From Oceanobacillus jeddahensis (GTDB lineage: Bacteria > Bacillota > Bacilli > Bacillales > Amphibacillaceae), in the NCBI RefSeq assembly GCF_000750635.1, contig NZ_CCDM010000003.1, forward strand, positions 583,121 through 647,120: DNA of 64,000 nt, read 5' to 3'. Position numbers and translations under genes: made by a program. The notes below the pieces were generated by a model. The model was not told the DNA's origin. It saw only the letters and a list, made by a program, of their open reading frames with translations, and made no database searches. Shown in pieces: positions 56,104 through 64,000 of this stretch; position 1 is the first letter of the stretch, and every line of letters begins with the position of its first letter.

Positions 56104-57021
56104 ATGATGCCAAATATTTGGACACATATTTTTTTCGCAGAAGACGTTTGTAATTCCTTATCTTATCATGCACATCATTCCCCTTATCGGCATGTCCTGT
56201 TTTTAGGAGCTCAAGGTCCCGATCCTTTCTTTTATTATCGGTTTTGGCCATGGTATTCTAATCAAACAACTGGACAGGAAATCGGTAATGCCTTACATAC
56301 AAAAGAATGCGGTCCTTTTCTAAACCATCTGATAGAAAAAGCTCAGACACAATCAGATGAAGTAAAAATATATGTGCTAGGTTTTATCACGCATCATTTG
56401 CTGGATCGCCGTACTCATCCATATATTCATTACCGTGCTGGCTATCAGGGCAGCAAACATCAAAAGCTGGAGACACTTATTGATACAAAATGGGCTTTAA
56501 ACACTCGCAAAATGGAAGTGTGGAAGCATCCAGTATATGAAGAAATAAATGTTGGCAAAATGTTACCTGCACCCATTCTATACTTGTTAGCTGAAAGCAT
56601 CCGTAAGTTTTATCCTGCATTATCTTTTCAAGTAAAAGATATTCAAATTGCTTATCAGGATATAGTCACTGCCCAAAAGCTTTTTGCTGATCCCAGCGGT
56701 TTGAAGAATAAGATCTTAAAGCCATTTATCAGCTCCTATTCTCATCAACCAGCCAACGAGTATATAGATTATCTGAATGAAGAAAAAACACCTTGGATTC
56801 ATTCAGCTACAGGCGAAGAACATGAGGAAAGCTTTGAAGAGTTATACACAGACGCATTAGAGGATGCAGTTAGTTTACTTCCTCTCGTTTTGGATTATTG
56901 GAATGAAGGTGGAGAATCAGCAAAAGAACAGCTGCGTCGCCGTATTGGAAATATTTCATACGACACAGGAACTCCTTTAGTAAATCACGATATAAACCGT
57001 TTCAGTGTACCGATTGTATAA
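56104..57021 (+). CDS. Zinc-dependent phospholipase C-like protein
   Basis: 305 residues. The N-terminal segment NIWTHIFFAEDVCNSL, then LGAQGPDPFFYYRFW and LGFITHHLLDRRTHPYIHYR give the His/Asp-rich metal-binding pattern of the Zn_dep_PLPC family. There is no signal peptide, so it is probably cytosolic, unlike secreted phospholipases C. ATG 56104 or 56107 behind GAGG. Substrate unknown. Confidence 0.78.
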   Translation: MMPNIWTHIFFAEDVCNSLSYHAHHSPYRHVLFLGAQGPDPFFYYRFWPWYSNQTTGQEIGNALHTKECGPFLNHLIEKAQTQSDEVKIYVLGFITHHLLDRRTHPYIHYRAGYQGSKHQKLETLIDTKWALNTRKMEVWKHPVYEEINVGKMLPAPILYLLAESIRKFYPALSFQVKDIQIAYQDIVTAQKLFADPSGLKNKILKPFISSYSHQPANEYIDYLNEEKTPWIHSATGEEHEESFEELYTDALEDAVSLLPLVLDYWNEGGESAKEQLRRRIGNISYDTGTPLVNHDINRFSVPIV

Positions 57022-57024
57022 TCA

Positions 57025-57077
57025 AGAAAGCACATACTGTTTTTGTTCTGAGGAACCAGACAGTATGTGCTTTTCTT
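57025..57077. terminator. Bidirectional intrinsic terminator
   Basis: AGAAAGCACATACTGT / ACAGTATGTGCTTTTCT between the phospholipase-like gene and convergent MFS gene. Confidence 0.82.
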
Positions 57078-57078
57078 T

Positions 57079-58389
57079 TTATTGTGGGCGTATGTTTACT
57101 GCCTCGTTTTTATCCGAAGATTTCTTCGCTTCTTCAATTCCCTTATCGATATCTACAAACTTCAAGAGTAGAATTCCAGCAATAAAGAAGAAGATCAACG
57201 ATAAAATTCCTAAACGGCTATTCCCTGTCAACTGTCCAATAGCCGCAAACATAAATGGCCCGACAACAGCGGCAAACTTTGATGAAATACCGTAAAATCC
57301 AAAGAATTCCGCATGTTTACCTGTTGGAATCATTCGGCCAAAGATAGAACGGCTTAATGATTGCGCTCCTCCTTGAACCATTCCTACAATAATAGCTAAA
57401 ATATAAAAATGCAATGCGGTGTTCATAAAGTAACCAATAATCACAATTCCTAAGTAAATATATAATGTTATAAATAATGCCTTCTTCGCTGTAATCTTTG
57501 TTGCCAGCCAGCCAAAAAAGAACGTAAATGGGATACCGACAAATTGTGTAACGAGTAAGGCAATAATTAAATCATTTTGACCGATACCAATCTCGCTGCC
57601 ATAAACAGTTGCCATTCGGATAATCGTTGAAATACCATCATTATAAAGCCAAAAAGCCAGCAGAAAAATAGCTAACTGTTTAAATTGTTTTATTTCCCGG
57701 AAAGTATTCCCGACTCTGGAAAATCCAATGGCTACATATGATTTTTCCCGCTTTACTTTCTCTTTTTTCTCTTCTTTGATATTTTTCAGGAGTGGAATGG
57801 TAAAAATCAGCCACCAGACACCTACCGAAGCAAGAGATATTCTGGTTGCCCACTCCGTATCCGCAATCCCGAACCAGGACGGCTTTAAGATCATCATTAC
57901 GTTCACTGCTAATAATAAACCGCCACCAATATATCCATATGCAAATCCACCGGAAGATACTTTATCTATCTCTTCCTTATCAGCGATCTCTGGTAAAAAC
58001 CCGTCATAAAATATATTTCCGCCAGAGAACCCGATCGAACCGACAATAAATAATAATGAGGCAAGTAAATAATCTCCTTCACTAATAAATATCATTAAAA
58101 TACTTGCAATTATCCCCATAAATGCAAAAAAACGGAGAAACTTTTTCTTTGCTGCTGAAAAATCACTAATTGCACCTAAAATTGGTGCAAGGATTGCTAC
58201 GATTAATACAGAAATAGATTGAGAATACCCCCAGTAGCTCGTTGCCAGGTGACCTTCCAGACCAGATGCAGCAACAGACGAATAATAAACTGGCAGTACA
58301 GCAGCCATAATCGTTGTCGCAAAAGCAGAATTCCCAAAATCATACATCATCCAACTGCGCTGTATTTTCTTTCTCGATTTTCCGTCCAC
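57079..58389 (-). CDS. MFS transporter, UMF1/Atg22-like
   Basis: 436 residues, about 12 membrane helices. The N-terminus RSWMMYDFGNSAFATTIMAA and the loop PILGAISDFSAAKKK are the hallmark of the UMF1 (vacuole effluxer Atg22-like) group of the major facilitator superfamily; GGAQSLSRSIFGRMIP lies in the second half. The eukaryotic member exports amino acids; bacterial substrates are unknown. GTG start behind GAGGGGGAT. Confidence 0.85.
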   Translation of the reverse strand: MDGKSRKKIQRSWMMYDFGNSAFATTIMAAVLPVYYSSVAASGLEGHLATSYWGYSQSISVLIVAILAPILGAISDFSAAKKKFLRFFAFMGIIASILMIFISEGDYLLASLLFIVGSIGFSGGNIFYDGFLPEIADKEEIDKVSSGGFAYGYIGGGLLLAVNVMMILKPSWFGIADTEWATRISLASVGVWWLIFTIPLLKNIKEEKKEKVKREKSYVAIGFSRVGNTFREIKQFKQLAIFLLAFWLYNDGISTIIRMATVYGSEIGIGQNDLIIALLVTQFVGIPFTFFFGWLATKITAKKALFITLYIYLGIVIIGYFMNTALHFYILAIIVGMVQGGAQSLSRSIFGRMIPTGKHAEFFGFYGISSKFAAVVGPFMFAAIGQLTGNSRLGILSLIFFFIAGILLLKFVDIDKGIEEAKKSSDKNEAVNIRPQ

Positions 58390-58618
58390 CTTATCCCCCT
58401 CCCTTTACTTGCATTATAATGGATTTATTTGGTTAATCCTATCTATTTTTTTAATTTAACCTTATTTCTTAAAAAACCTATTTTCCGTCTTTTTTACATA
58501 AGAATATATTTACATGAATGTTTTTACAACTGTTTTTTTTTACTTTGTACTTACAAAAAGGTAATCACTGTTAAATAATCAAGAAAATTCTTTTGTTAAC
58601 ATTTCAACCTTCGAACCG

Positions 58619-59367
58619 CAAAAAATAACTTCATTTCCATAGAAACAGGAGTTGATCATTCCTTTGATAACTCCCTTGCCAAAGGATAGAAGGTGAGGTG
58701 TAAAATACCGCTGCGGCGGACCGTTTTGCTTTCCTAGGGGCACGCTCTTCAGCTAACTTTTGCCAAGAAGAACGCTTGGCAAAAGTGGATCTTCAGATGG
58801 TGCTGATCCCTCAGGAGTCAAAACGGTCCGCCTCCGCTAGTTAGATGTTCTATACGTGAAATAGCTGAACAAATAAAAGTAGATCAGGCAGAACATATTT
58901 TTTATGCTGCATGGTAAAAGTTCCACCAAGATTACTTTCTGTGCATGAAAGCTATTCCTGTTGTTAATTATCCATGCTGTTTTGATTCGAACTGCTAAAC
59001 CATCCATTTGAAATAACGGAATGATCGTGTCATCAAGCGTTAGAGAAACTATTTCGTCCACCCCAACAGGATGTTATTTCTTATATTCGCTGTAGAATCC
59101 TAATTAAGCGGAGGCCAACCACGGAGACAAGTGGTTGGCAGGCTAAACCCGTGACTCCTGGGACTGCGATTACTCGCCCCATCGAAAACATTTGTACGTC
59201 GGAAAGCGGAGTGGTTGGACGGAGCGGAAGCTATACACTATCATTCGTTCAAAAAAAGCTGATTTAACTAAAAAGCAAGCACAATAATGAAGAACTCGAT
59301 AATCCTGAAATAGCAAGATATATATACTTATTCTTAGGTGCGAAAATTGAGTTAATATTATAAAGCT
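58619..59367 (+). repeat. R2 dispersed element, copy C
   Basis: Longest copy. First hairpin GCGGACCGTTTTG...CAAAACGGTCCGC (58714-58832) lacks the shared stem-loop module. The second cassette (59107-59212), bounded by GCGGA repeats, contains the shared stem-loop in reverse orientation (near 59165-59182). The preceding 58390-58618 shows nothing recognisable. Confidence 0.8.
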
Positions 59368-59422
59368 GAAAACAACGATTGCTCAAACTGATAGAAAGAC
59401 CATTATAGTTTAAATATTTTTA

Positions 59423-59557
59423 AAAAGAAATTTCATCCTATGGGAGTTTTGCTTCAATGTTGTCAGATTAGTGCGACCGATACCTCCCGCCTAAATAAAT
59501 TTATTTTTACGCTTTACTTTGAGGCCGAGGCTTTACGGACGATTCTCCGTGATGAAA
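59423..59557 (+). repeat. R1 dispersed repeat, degenerate, containing a mobile-element end
   Basis: It keeps TGGGAGTTTT, CCTCCCGCCTAAATAAAT and GATTCTCCGTGATGAAA. Between them lies CAATGTTGTCAGATTAGT (59455-59472), matching the terminus of the 218-bp element at 21937. Confidence 0.75.
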
Positions 59558-59669
59558 TTACTAATATATGGTAGAATAATTTTTGTGAAATATTTCATCT
59601 AAACCGACAGGGAAAGCTTAATAAAAATAGTGACCTTATAAAAGACATCATAAAATTTGGAGGTTAATT

Positions 59670-60224
59670 ATGGAGACATGGAAAAGATTAAAATCAGAGT
59701 ATTTGCACAAAAGTCCATTCGGAAATATTAGAAAAGATACTTGTCTGCTTCCCAATGGTATTGTAATTGATGATTATTATGTCAACGAATACTCTGATTG
59801 GGTTAATGCGGTTGTAATAACAAAGGAACTCCAAATTGTGCTTGTTGAACAATATCGTTATGCAGGAGAAGATTTTTTCCTGGAAGTCCCTGCTGGAAAA
59901 AAAGAAGGAAATGAAACTCACGAAGAAGGGTTAATTCGAGAAGTAAAGGAAGAAACAGGCTATACTTCTTTAAGAAGACCTATTTTCTTAGGTGAATTTA
60001 TGGTAAATCCAGCAACACAAAACAATACAGTTAAAACCTTTCTAATACTAGAAGCTTTTAAAGCATATGAGCAAGACTTAGATGATACAGAAGAGATAAA
60101 AGTTAAATTGTTTGAATTCGATAACTTTGGAAATCAAATCCTTTCAAATAAAATCAAAACACAGTTATTTACTGCAAGCGCTTATTTTATGGCAAAAATT
60201 TTTATTACAGAAAATAATTTATAA
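59670..60224 (+). CDS. NUDIX hydrolase, ADP-ribose pyrophosphatase-like
   Basis: 184 residues with a complete NUDIX box: G-x5-E-x7-REVKEETGY in GKKEGNETHEEGLIREVKEE (continues TGY). The preceding VEQYRYAGEDFFLEVPAG matches the ADP-sugar pyrophosphatase branch. It would hydrolyse a nucleoside diphosphate derivative. ATG behind TTGGAGGTTAATT. It stands alone downstream of repeat DNA. Confidence 0.88.
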   Translation: METWKRLKSEYLHKSPFGNIRKDTCLLPNGIVIDDYYVNEYSDWVNAVVITKELQIVLVEQYRYAGEDFFLEVPAGKKEGNETHEEGLIREVKEETGYTSLRRPIFLGEFMVNPATQNNTVKTFLILEAFKAYEQDLDDTEEIKVKLFEFDNFGNQILSNKIKTQLFTASAYFMAKIFITENNL

Positions 60225-60411
60225 GAATTCCAAGAAAACCGATGTTCCTGCCAAATAAATCTCCGCTGCCTAAAACTGCTTTTCTCGTGCAACAGCTTTA
60301 GCCACAGGGAAAAACCACTTCCTGCTCAGGTCTGTTCGTTTTTTCCAGCAGGAATCGTCTTCTCTCCCCCCATCTAAGAAGAAATGTGTTTCATTCTTTT
60401 TTATTCTATTA

Positions 60412-60454
60412 AAAAAGGTACAGGTGCACGCAGTCTCCAGCACCTATACCTTTT
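60412..60454. terminator. Bidirectional intrinsic terminator
   Basis: AAAAGGTACAGGTGC / GCACCTATACCTTTT between the NUDIX and IDEAL genes. The rest of 60225-60507 holds only an R1 short form. Confidence 0.75.
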
Positions 60455-60503
60455 ATCACGGACAAATGCCCGTAAAAACTCCCACTGTGTGAGGTTTTGT
60501 TTT
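60451..60503 (-). repeat. R1 dispersed repeat, short form, minus orientation
   Basis: Minus strand AAAACCTCACACAGT, GGGAGTTTTTACGGGC, GTCCGTGATAAAA. It lies 5 bases after the stop of the IDEAL-domain gene, again at a gene's 3' end. Confidence 0.75.
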
Positions 60504-60507
60504 ATAT

Positions 60508-60744
60508 TCAATCTTCCCATACATATTGTTTATAAGCTTCACTATATTGTTTAAAATCTGTATAATTATTTGTTTCAATGGCATGATTAATTTTTTCTTC
60601 CAAGTGAGATTTATTCCAGTTAAACACGAGCTCGTCCAGTAATAATTGTGCAGTCAGTTTCTCTTCAAATGCCAACTCTTTTCGTGCTGTTAATGGCTCT
60701 CCTACGTATTGAAAAAAGCGGTAAACGACTTTTTCTTGTTTCAT
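60508..60744 (-). CDS. IDEAL-domain protein
   Basis: 78 residues. QLLLDELVFNWNKSHLEEKI, then NHAIETNNYTDFKQYSEAY is the IDEAL domain, named for a conserved motif near its start and found in several small Bacillaceae regulators (YpiB C-terminus, YozD, ComK-repression proteins). The N-terminal 25 residues are unassigned. Start behind AAGGGGGAATCTTCC. Function not predictable. Confidence 0.8.
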   Translation of the reverse strand: MKQEKVVYRFFQYVGEPLTARKELAFEEKLTAQLLLDELVFNWNKSHLEEKINHAIETNNYTDFKQYSEAYKQYVWED

Positions 60745-60822
60745 GGAAGATTCCCCCTTAAAGCCTTTTAACCATTATGCACAAACTTTCTATAAATTTC
60801 AACTATAAGATATTTTAAAATT

Positions 60823-60978
60823 TTATTTTCGATTCATAGTTGCCATACAGGTGATCAAAAAATAAATCCATTTTTGAATAACCTTTCTTTTTTCTGAATC
60901 ATTTTTTATATAAATAGAAACAATAAATACTGCCAAAATAATGATTGTTTCCCCAAGGAAAATATGCTTACAGCTCAC
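60823..60978 (-). CDS. Possible 51-residue membrane peptide
   Basis: GTG at 60978, 8 bases after AGGAAG. Residues 6-24 are hydrophobic (IFLGETIIILAVFIVSIYI), then a charged stretch (KNDSEKRKVIQ) and a second hydrophobic piece. No family recognised; it may not be real. Otherwise the gap 60745-61167 is empty to my eye. Confidence 0.3.
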   Translation of the reverse strand: MSCKHIFLGETIIILAVFIVSIYIKNDSEKRKVIQKWIYFLITCMATMNRK

Positions 60979-61167
60979 AATAACTCTTCCTGGGGTCTCT
61001 TATGTTTCTCTAGACCCACCGGCACTTGATTTGGTAGACTATATAAGCTGACCTGAAATGGTATCAAAATATATACAGAAGATGTTTACAGTTCATTTAT
61101 AAAAATGGCAAAGTGAACTTTGAAATACTTATGACAGAGTGAATTTTTAAATATGGTGGGATAAAAA

Positions 61168-62049
61168 ATGAATAATCATAATGAAAACTTAAAAAGTGGA
61201 GAAAAAGGCGCCTGGCTCAGTATCATTGCCTATATCTTTTTGGCTATTCTAAAGCTTTATATTGCTTCTATCGGAAATTCGGAAGGATTGCGTGCGGATG
61301 GTCTGAATAACTTTACAGATATTATTGCTTCGATTGCTGTATTAGTTGGTTTAAAAATAGCCGTCAAACCTGCAGATTCTGTACATCGTTATGGTCATTA
61401 CCGTGCGGAAAGTATTGCTTCTTTATTTGCTGCTTTTATTATGATGTTTATTGGACTTCAAGTAATATTTACTGCAGGCCAGTCGCTTTATGCTTCTGAG
61501 TATGAGCAGCCGGATATGCTGACAGCCTGGGTGGCCATATTTGCCGCTTTTGTTATGCTGGGTGTTTTCAGCTATAACTTGAAACTGTCCAAAAAAATCG
61601 GAAGCAGTGCTCTCTATGCTGCAGCAATGGATAATCGTTCTGACGCTTTTGTAAGTATTGGTGTTTTTATCGGTATTATCGGAGCACAATTTGGACTTTT
61701 CTGGCTGGATCCGGTTGTAGCTATTTTGGTTGGATTAATCATTTGTAAAACAGCCTGGGATATTTTTAAAGATTCTACCGTGACATTGACAGATGGGTTC
61801 GATTATAAAAAATTAGATGAGATGAAGGAAGCAATCCGAACATTTAAGAATGTACGGGATGTTGTGGATATTAAAGGACGGATTCACGGAAACCAGGAGC
61901 TTCTGGATATTACTATCTTAGTAGATGCCAGGCTGAATGTAGCAGATAGTCACGCAATCACAGAACATATTGAGGATTATCTTTATAAAGAGTATGGAAT
62001 CAATCACGCATTAATTCACATTGAACCTTATGAAGCAGATAAAGAATAA
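61168..62049 (+). CDS. Cation diffusion facilitator (CDF) metal exporter
   Basis: 293 residues: six membrane helices followed by a cytosolic domain (about 205-293) with IHGNQELLDITILVDARL. Metal-site residues appear in GLRADGLNNFTDIIAS and AAMDNRSDAFVS (N/D-x3-D motifs of helices 2 and 5), a pattern closer to manganese- than zinc-type CDFs such as MneS/MneP. No metalloregulator is adjacent. Start behind GGTGGGAT. Confidence 0.87.
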   Translation: MNNHNENLKSGEKGAWLSIIAYIFLAILKLYIASIGNSEGLRADGLNNFTDIIASIAVLVGLKIAVKPADSVHRYGHYRAESIASLFAAFIMMFIGLQVIFTAGQSLYASEYEQPDMLTAWVAIFAAFVMLGVFSYNLKLSKKIGSSALYAAAMDNRSDAFVSIGVFIGIIGAQFGLFWLDPVVAILVGLIICKTAWDIFKDSTVTLTDGFDYKKLDEMKEAIRTFKNVRDVVDIKGRIHGNQELLDITILVDARLNVADSHAITEHIEDYLYKEYGINHALIHIEPYEADKE

Positions 62050-62204
62050 AACAACTTATAACCATAAAACATCTAACAACTCCCCTTTTCGCCGGATATT
62101 CGCATATTAGCTTATCTTTGATTTTAAGGCAGCACCTTGCCTTATCTAAATCTCTTATTGACAACTCGAGTAAATTAATTGTATAGTCATTATTAACAAT
62201 TCTA

Positions 62205-62417
62205 TCGTTTGACAGTAAAAGTCCGCAGTAAATCATTATATAACAGTGATCAAGAGACAAGGTGGCTGGTGAAAACCTTGGTGTATAATCGATTGAATTA
62301 CAGGCTTTGTAATCATACTTGTCACTGTAATCAAGTGAATGCGTGTATTTGGGCATTAACTAGGGTGGTAACGCGGAGATAACACTTCGTCCCTATCAGA
62401 GGGGCGAAGTTTTTTTA
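62205..62417 (+). ncRNA. T-box riboswitch, probable tyrosine specifier
   Basis: Leader of the NhaC-type gene. Stem I features: AGAGACAAGG (GA motif), GGCTGGTGAAAACC (distal loop region) and TTGAATTACAGG with candidate specifier UAC (Tyr) at 62299-62301. The T-box antiterminator sequence AGGGTGGTAACGCGG is at 62362-62376 (one base off consensus), with UGGU to pair with an ACCA tRNA end. The terminator ACTTCGTCCC / GGGGCGAAGT with a T run ends the element. Uncharged tRNA would allow transcription. The specifier frame was judged by eye. Confidence 0.88.
62384..62417 (+). terminator. T-box-controlled terminator
   Basis: ACTTCGTCCC / GGGGCGAAGT followed by TTTTTTT. Confidence 0.85.
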
Positions 62418-62506
62418 TTGGTTTAAAACGATAACAATGCATTTTATATGCTTTTATAAAAAATGAGTCATATCTTATGCGTATACAAGCCAAGGAGGAA
62501 ATAAAA

Positions 62507-63871
62507 ATGAATTCAATTAAGGCACAACATAATCCTTCATTAGCAGTCTCCGTCATTTTTCTTATCCTGATTATAGCAATTATCAGTTTTTTCATGATTG
62601 GTCTGGAAGCTGCACCTCACATACCTATTCTTATAGCTATATTTATTTTAATCGGCTATGGTTTATGGAATAAAATCAGTTACCAATCCTTGCAAAAAGC
62701 AATGGGATTAGGTGCCGGATCCGCAATGGGAGCGGTATTCCTATTCTTTGTAATTGGTATTTTAATTAGCAGCTGGATGATCAGCGGAACAATCCCTGCT
62801 TTAATGACAACTGGGTTATCCCTGATTTCGACTACGTGGTTTTATGCGATTGTCTTTGCGATTACCGGAATTATCGGCATCTCTTTAGGCAGCTCCCTGA
62901 CCACTACAGCAACTGTCGGAGTTGCCCTGATTGGAATGGCCGGAGCAATGGATGCTTCTTTAGCAATTACAGCTGGAGCAATCGTTTCTGGAGCTTTTTT
63001 TGGTGATAAAATGTCACCTTTATCGGATACAACGAATCTGGCTTCAACGATTGTTGGTGTAGATTTATTTGAGCATATTAAACATATTAGCTTAACGACG
63101 ATTCCAGCGTTTATTCTATCGTTCATTGCTTTTGCAATACTTTCACCAAGTGACTCCTATGCGAGCAATAACATTGCCCAGTATCAAGATGCGCTGCAAG
63201 CCACTGGGCTGATCCATTGGAGTTCCTGGATTCCATTAATTATCTTGATTGTTTGCACAATTTTTAAACTTTCCGCTTTCTTATCACTATCTATCAGTAG
63301 TGTGATTGCAAGTATCATTGCGATTGCTTTTAACAGGTTTTCTTTAAGCGAAATTCCTGCAATATGGTTAGGTGGACATCCTGGAGGATCAGATTTTGAA
63401 CCTGTAAATGAATTAATAACGCGAGGCGGTATGGAAGATATGTTTTTCACCATTACTCTCGTACTCCTTGCTTTAAGTTTTGGCGGATTATTATTTGTTA
63501 CAGGGATTTTACCGACCTTACTCAAGACGCTGCAAACAAAACTTCGAAGAACAAGATCCATTATCGCTTCGACAGCTGGTACAGCAATTGGTGTCAATGT
63601 CTTCATAGGAGAGCAATATTTATCTATCCTCTTAACCGGCGAAACGTTTCAGCAAATTTATGAAAGAGCCGGCTTAACGAAAAAAGCATTAGCCCGAACA
63701 TTAGAAGATGCAGGAACAGTAATTAATCCGCTTGTTCCTTGGAGTGTATGCGGCGTATTTATCGCCGATGTTTTAGGTATTCCTGTACTGACATACTTGC
63801 CATTTGCATTTTTCTGTTTGTTAAGCCCGCTTATTACTATTTTATTTGGAGCAAGAACAGCTAAAAAATAA
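62507..63871 (+). CDS. NhaC-family transporter, probable amino-acid (tyrosine) carrier (YheL-like)
   Basis: 454 residues from ATG 62507 behind CAAGGAGGAAAT; the frame reaches back to 62477 without a site. About 11-12 membrane helices with GSSLTTTATVGVALIGMAGA, FFGDKMSPLSDTTNLAS and GTAIGVNVFIGEQYLS, all NhaC-family segments. NhaC proteins are annotated as Na+/H+ antiporters, but control by an amino-acid-sensing T-box argues for uptake of the amino acid, tyrosine if the specifier is UAC. Confidence 0.87.
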   Translation: MNSIKAQHNPSLAVSVIFLILIIAIISFFMIGLEAAPHIPILIAIFILIGYGLWNKISYQSLQKAMGLGAGSAMGAVFLFFVIGILISSWMISGTIPALMTTGLSLISTTWFYAIVFAITGIIGISLGSSLTTTATVGVALIGMAGAMDASLAITAGAIVSGAFFGDKMSPLSDTTNLASTIVGVDLFEHIKHISLTTIPAFILSFIAFAILSPSDSYASNNIAQYQDALQATGLIHWSSWIPLIILIVCTIFKLSAFLSLSISSVIASIIAIAFNRFSLSEIPAIWLGGHPGGSDFEPVNELITRGGMEDMFFTITLVLLALSFGGLLFVTGILPTLLKTLQTKLRRTRSIIASTAGTAIGVNVFIGEQYLSILLTGETFQQIYERAGLTKKALARTLEDAGTVINPLVPWSVCGVFIADVLGIPVLTYLPFAFFCLLSPLITILFGARTAKK

Positions 63872-63882
63872 GATGAAAAGAA

Positions 63883-63924
63883 ATAAACCCTCATGAATGA
63901 TACAGATCATTCATGAGGGTTTAT
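63883..63924. terminator. Bidirectional intrinsic terminator
   Basis: ATAAACCCTCATGAATGAT / ATCATTCATGAGGGTTTAT between the NhaC-type gene and the convergent map gene. Confidence 0.88.
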
Positions 63925-63926
63925 GT

Positions 63927-64000
63927 TTACTTGTCTTGCTCCGTTAAAATAATCGGATCTTCCTTCGTAACAACAATTTGGTGCTCAAACTGTGCAGAAC
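63927..64000 (-). CDS. map: Methionine aminopeptidase, 3' end only
   Basis: The last 23-24 codons (SAQFEHQIVVTKEDPIILTE, then QDK and stop). QFEHxIVVT is the C-terminal strand of type I methionine aminopeptidases, which remove the initiator Met from nascent proteins. The Glu in FEH is a metal ligand. The remainder lies past the window edge. Confidence 0.8.
   Translation of the reverse strand, partial: SAQFEHQIVVTKEDPIILTEQDK

Noticed and set aside
58837..59061. 74-codon open frame on the minus strand inside R2 copy C
   Set aside because: The matching stretch in copy B (about 41521-41720) is broken by a stop, and no ribosome site or family match is visible.
19304..60503. R1 repeats as a CRISPR array
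   Set aside because: Copies are kilobases apart in different intergenic regions with no regular spacers and no cas genes.

Overview
This window looks like chromosomal DNA of a low-GC, spore-forming member of the Bacillaceae. The closest feel is Oceanobacillus or a halotolerant relative; this is inferred from protein sequence and gene order, not from a 16S gene. The conserved neighbourhoods match the Bacillus subtilis yhg/yha/yhe region: pbpF-hemEHY with divergent hmoB, ecsAB-hit-trpP-yhaH-prsA, yhaL-yhaMNO, natAB-like yhaQP, yhzD-yheA. An alpha/beta SASP gene and yhaL indicate sporulation. I saw no rRNA, tRNA, CRISPR array or intact transposase gene.

Layout. 1-2.3 kb: end of an M3 oligoendopeptidase and a GNAT acetyltransferase. 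3.1-9.9 kb: a small membrane protein, the late heme genes hemY-hemH-hemE, a class A PBP, and an HmoB-like heme monooxygenase. 10-13.8 kb: liaFSR envelope-stress genes, a PAP2 phosphatase and a ferritin-like protein. 14-21 kb: M20 amidohydrolase, ecsAB, hit, trpP (with a TRAP-like leader), yhaH and prsA. 22.4-34.9 kb: an accessory catabolic island bracketed by two paralogous LacI regulators. It holds an HPr-like protein without the catalytic His, a four-carbon acid-sugar kinase, a PdxA2-type dehydrogenase, a thioredoxin-like protein, an SDR, a complete TRAP transporter, a split transketolase and an SR1P-like peptide. Near-identical operators and one perfect cre box tie these units together. 35-40.5 kb: yhaL-yhaM-yhaN-yhaO. 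40.6-47.5 kb: csoR-like, natAB-like, yhzD, yheA, a PucR-type regulator, msmX and an SASP. 48-54 kb: an M20 hydrolase, an amino-acid dehydrogenase, an aldehyde dehydrogenase and a ThDP-dependent decarboxylase-like enzyme, which together read as an oxidative Ehrlich-type route. 54.5-64 kb: fumC, a Zn-dependent phospholipase C-like protein, a UMF1-type MFS protein, a NUDIX hydrolase, an IDEAL-domain protein, a CDF transporter, a T-box-controlled NhaC-family transporter and the 3' end of a methionine aminopeptidase gene.

The intergenic DNA is the other striking component. At least four families of dispersed, hairpin-rich repeats fill the gaps. R1 has about ten copies with compensatory changes in its stems and short derivatives that look like exact deletions between GGGAGTT direct repeats. 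R2 is a roughly 0.3-0.8 kb GC-rich composite. A 218-bp element with perfect 16-bp inverted termini sits inside an R2 copy and carries a 10-bp target duplication. A fourth family has TGTTCAAAAAG termini. A 21-nt stem-loop is shared between R1 and R2 and shows covariation.
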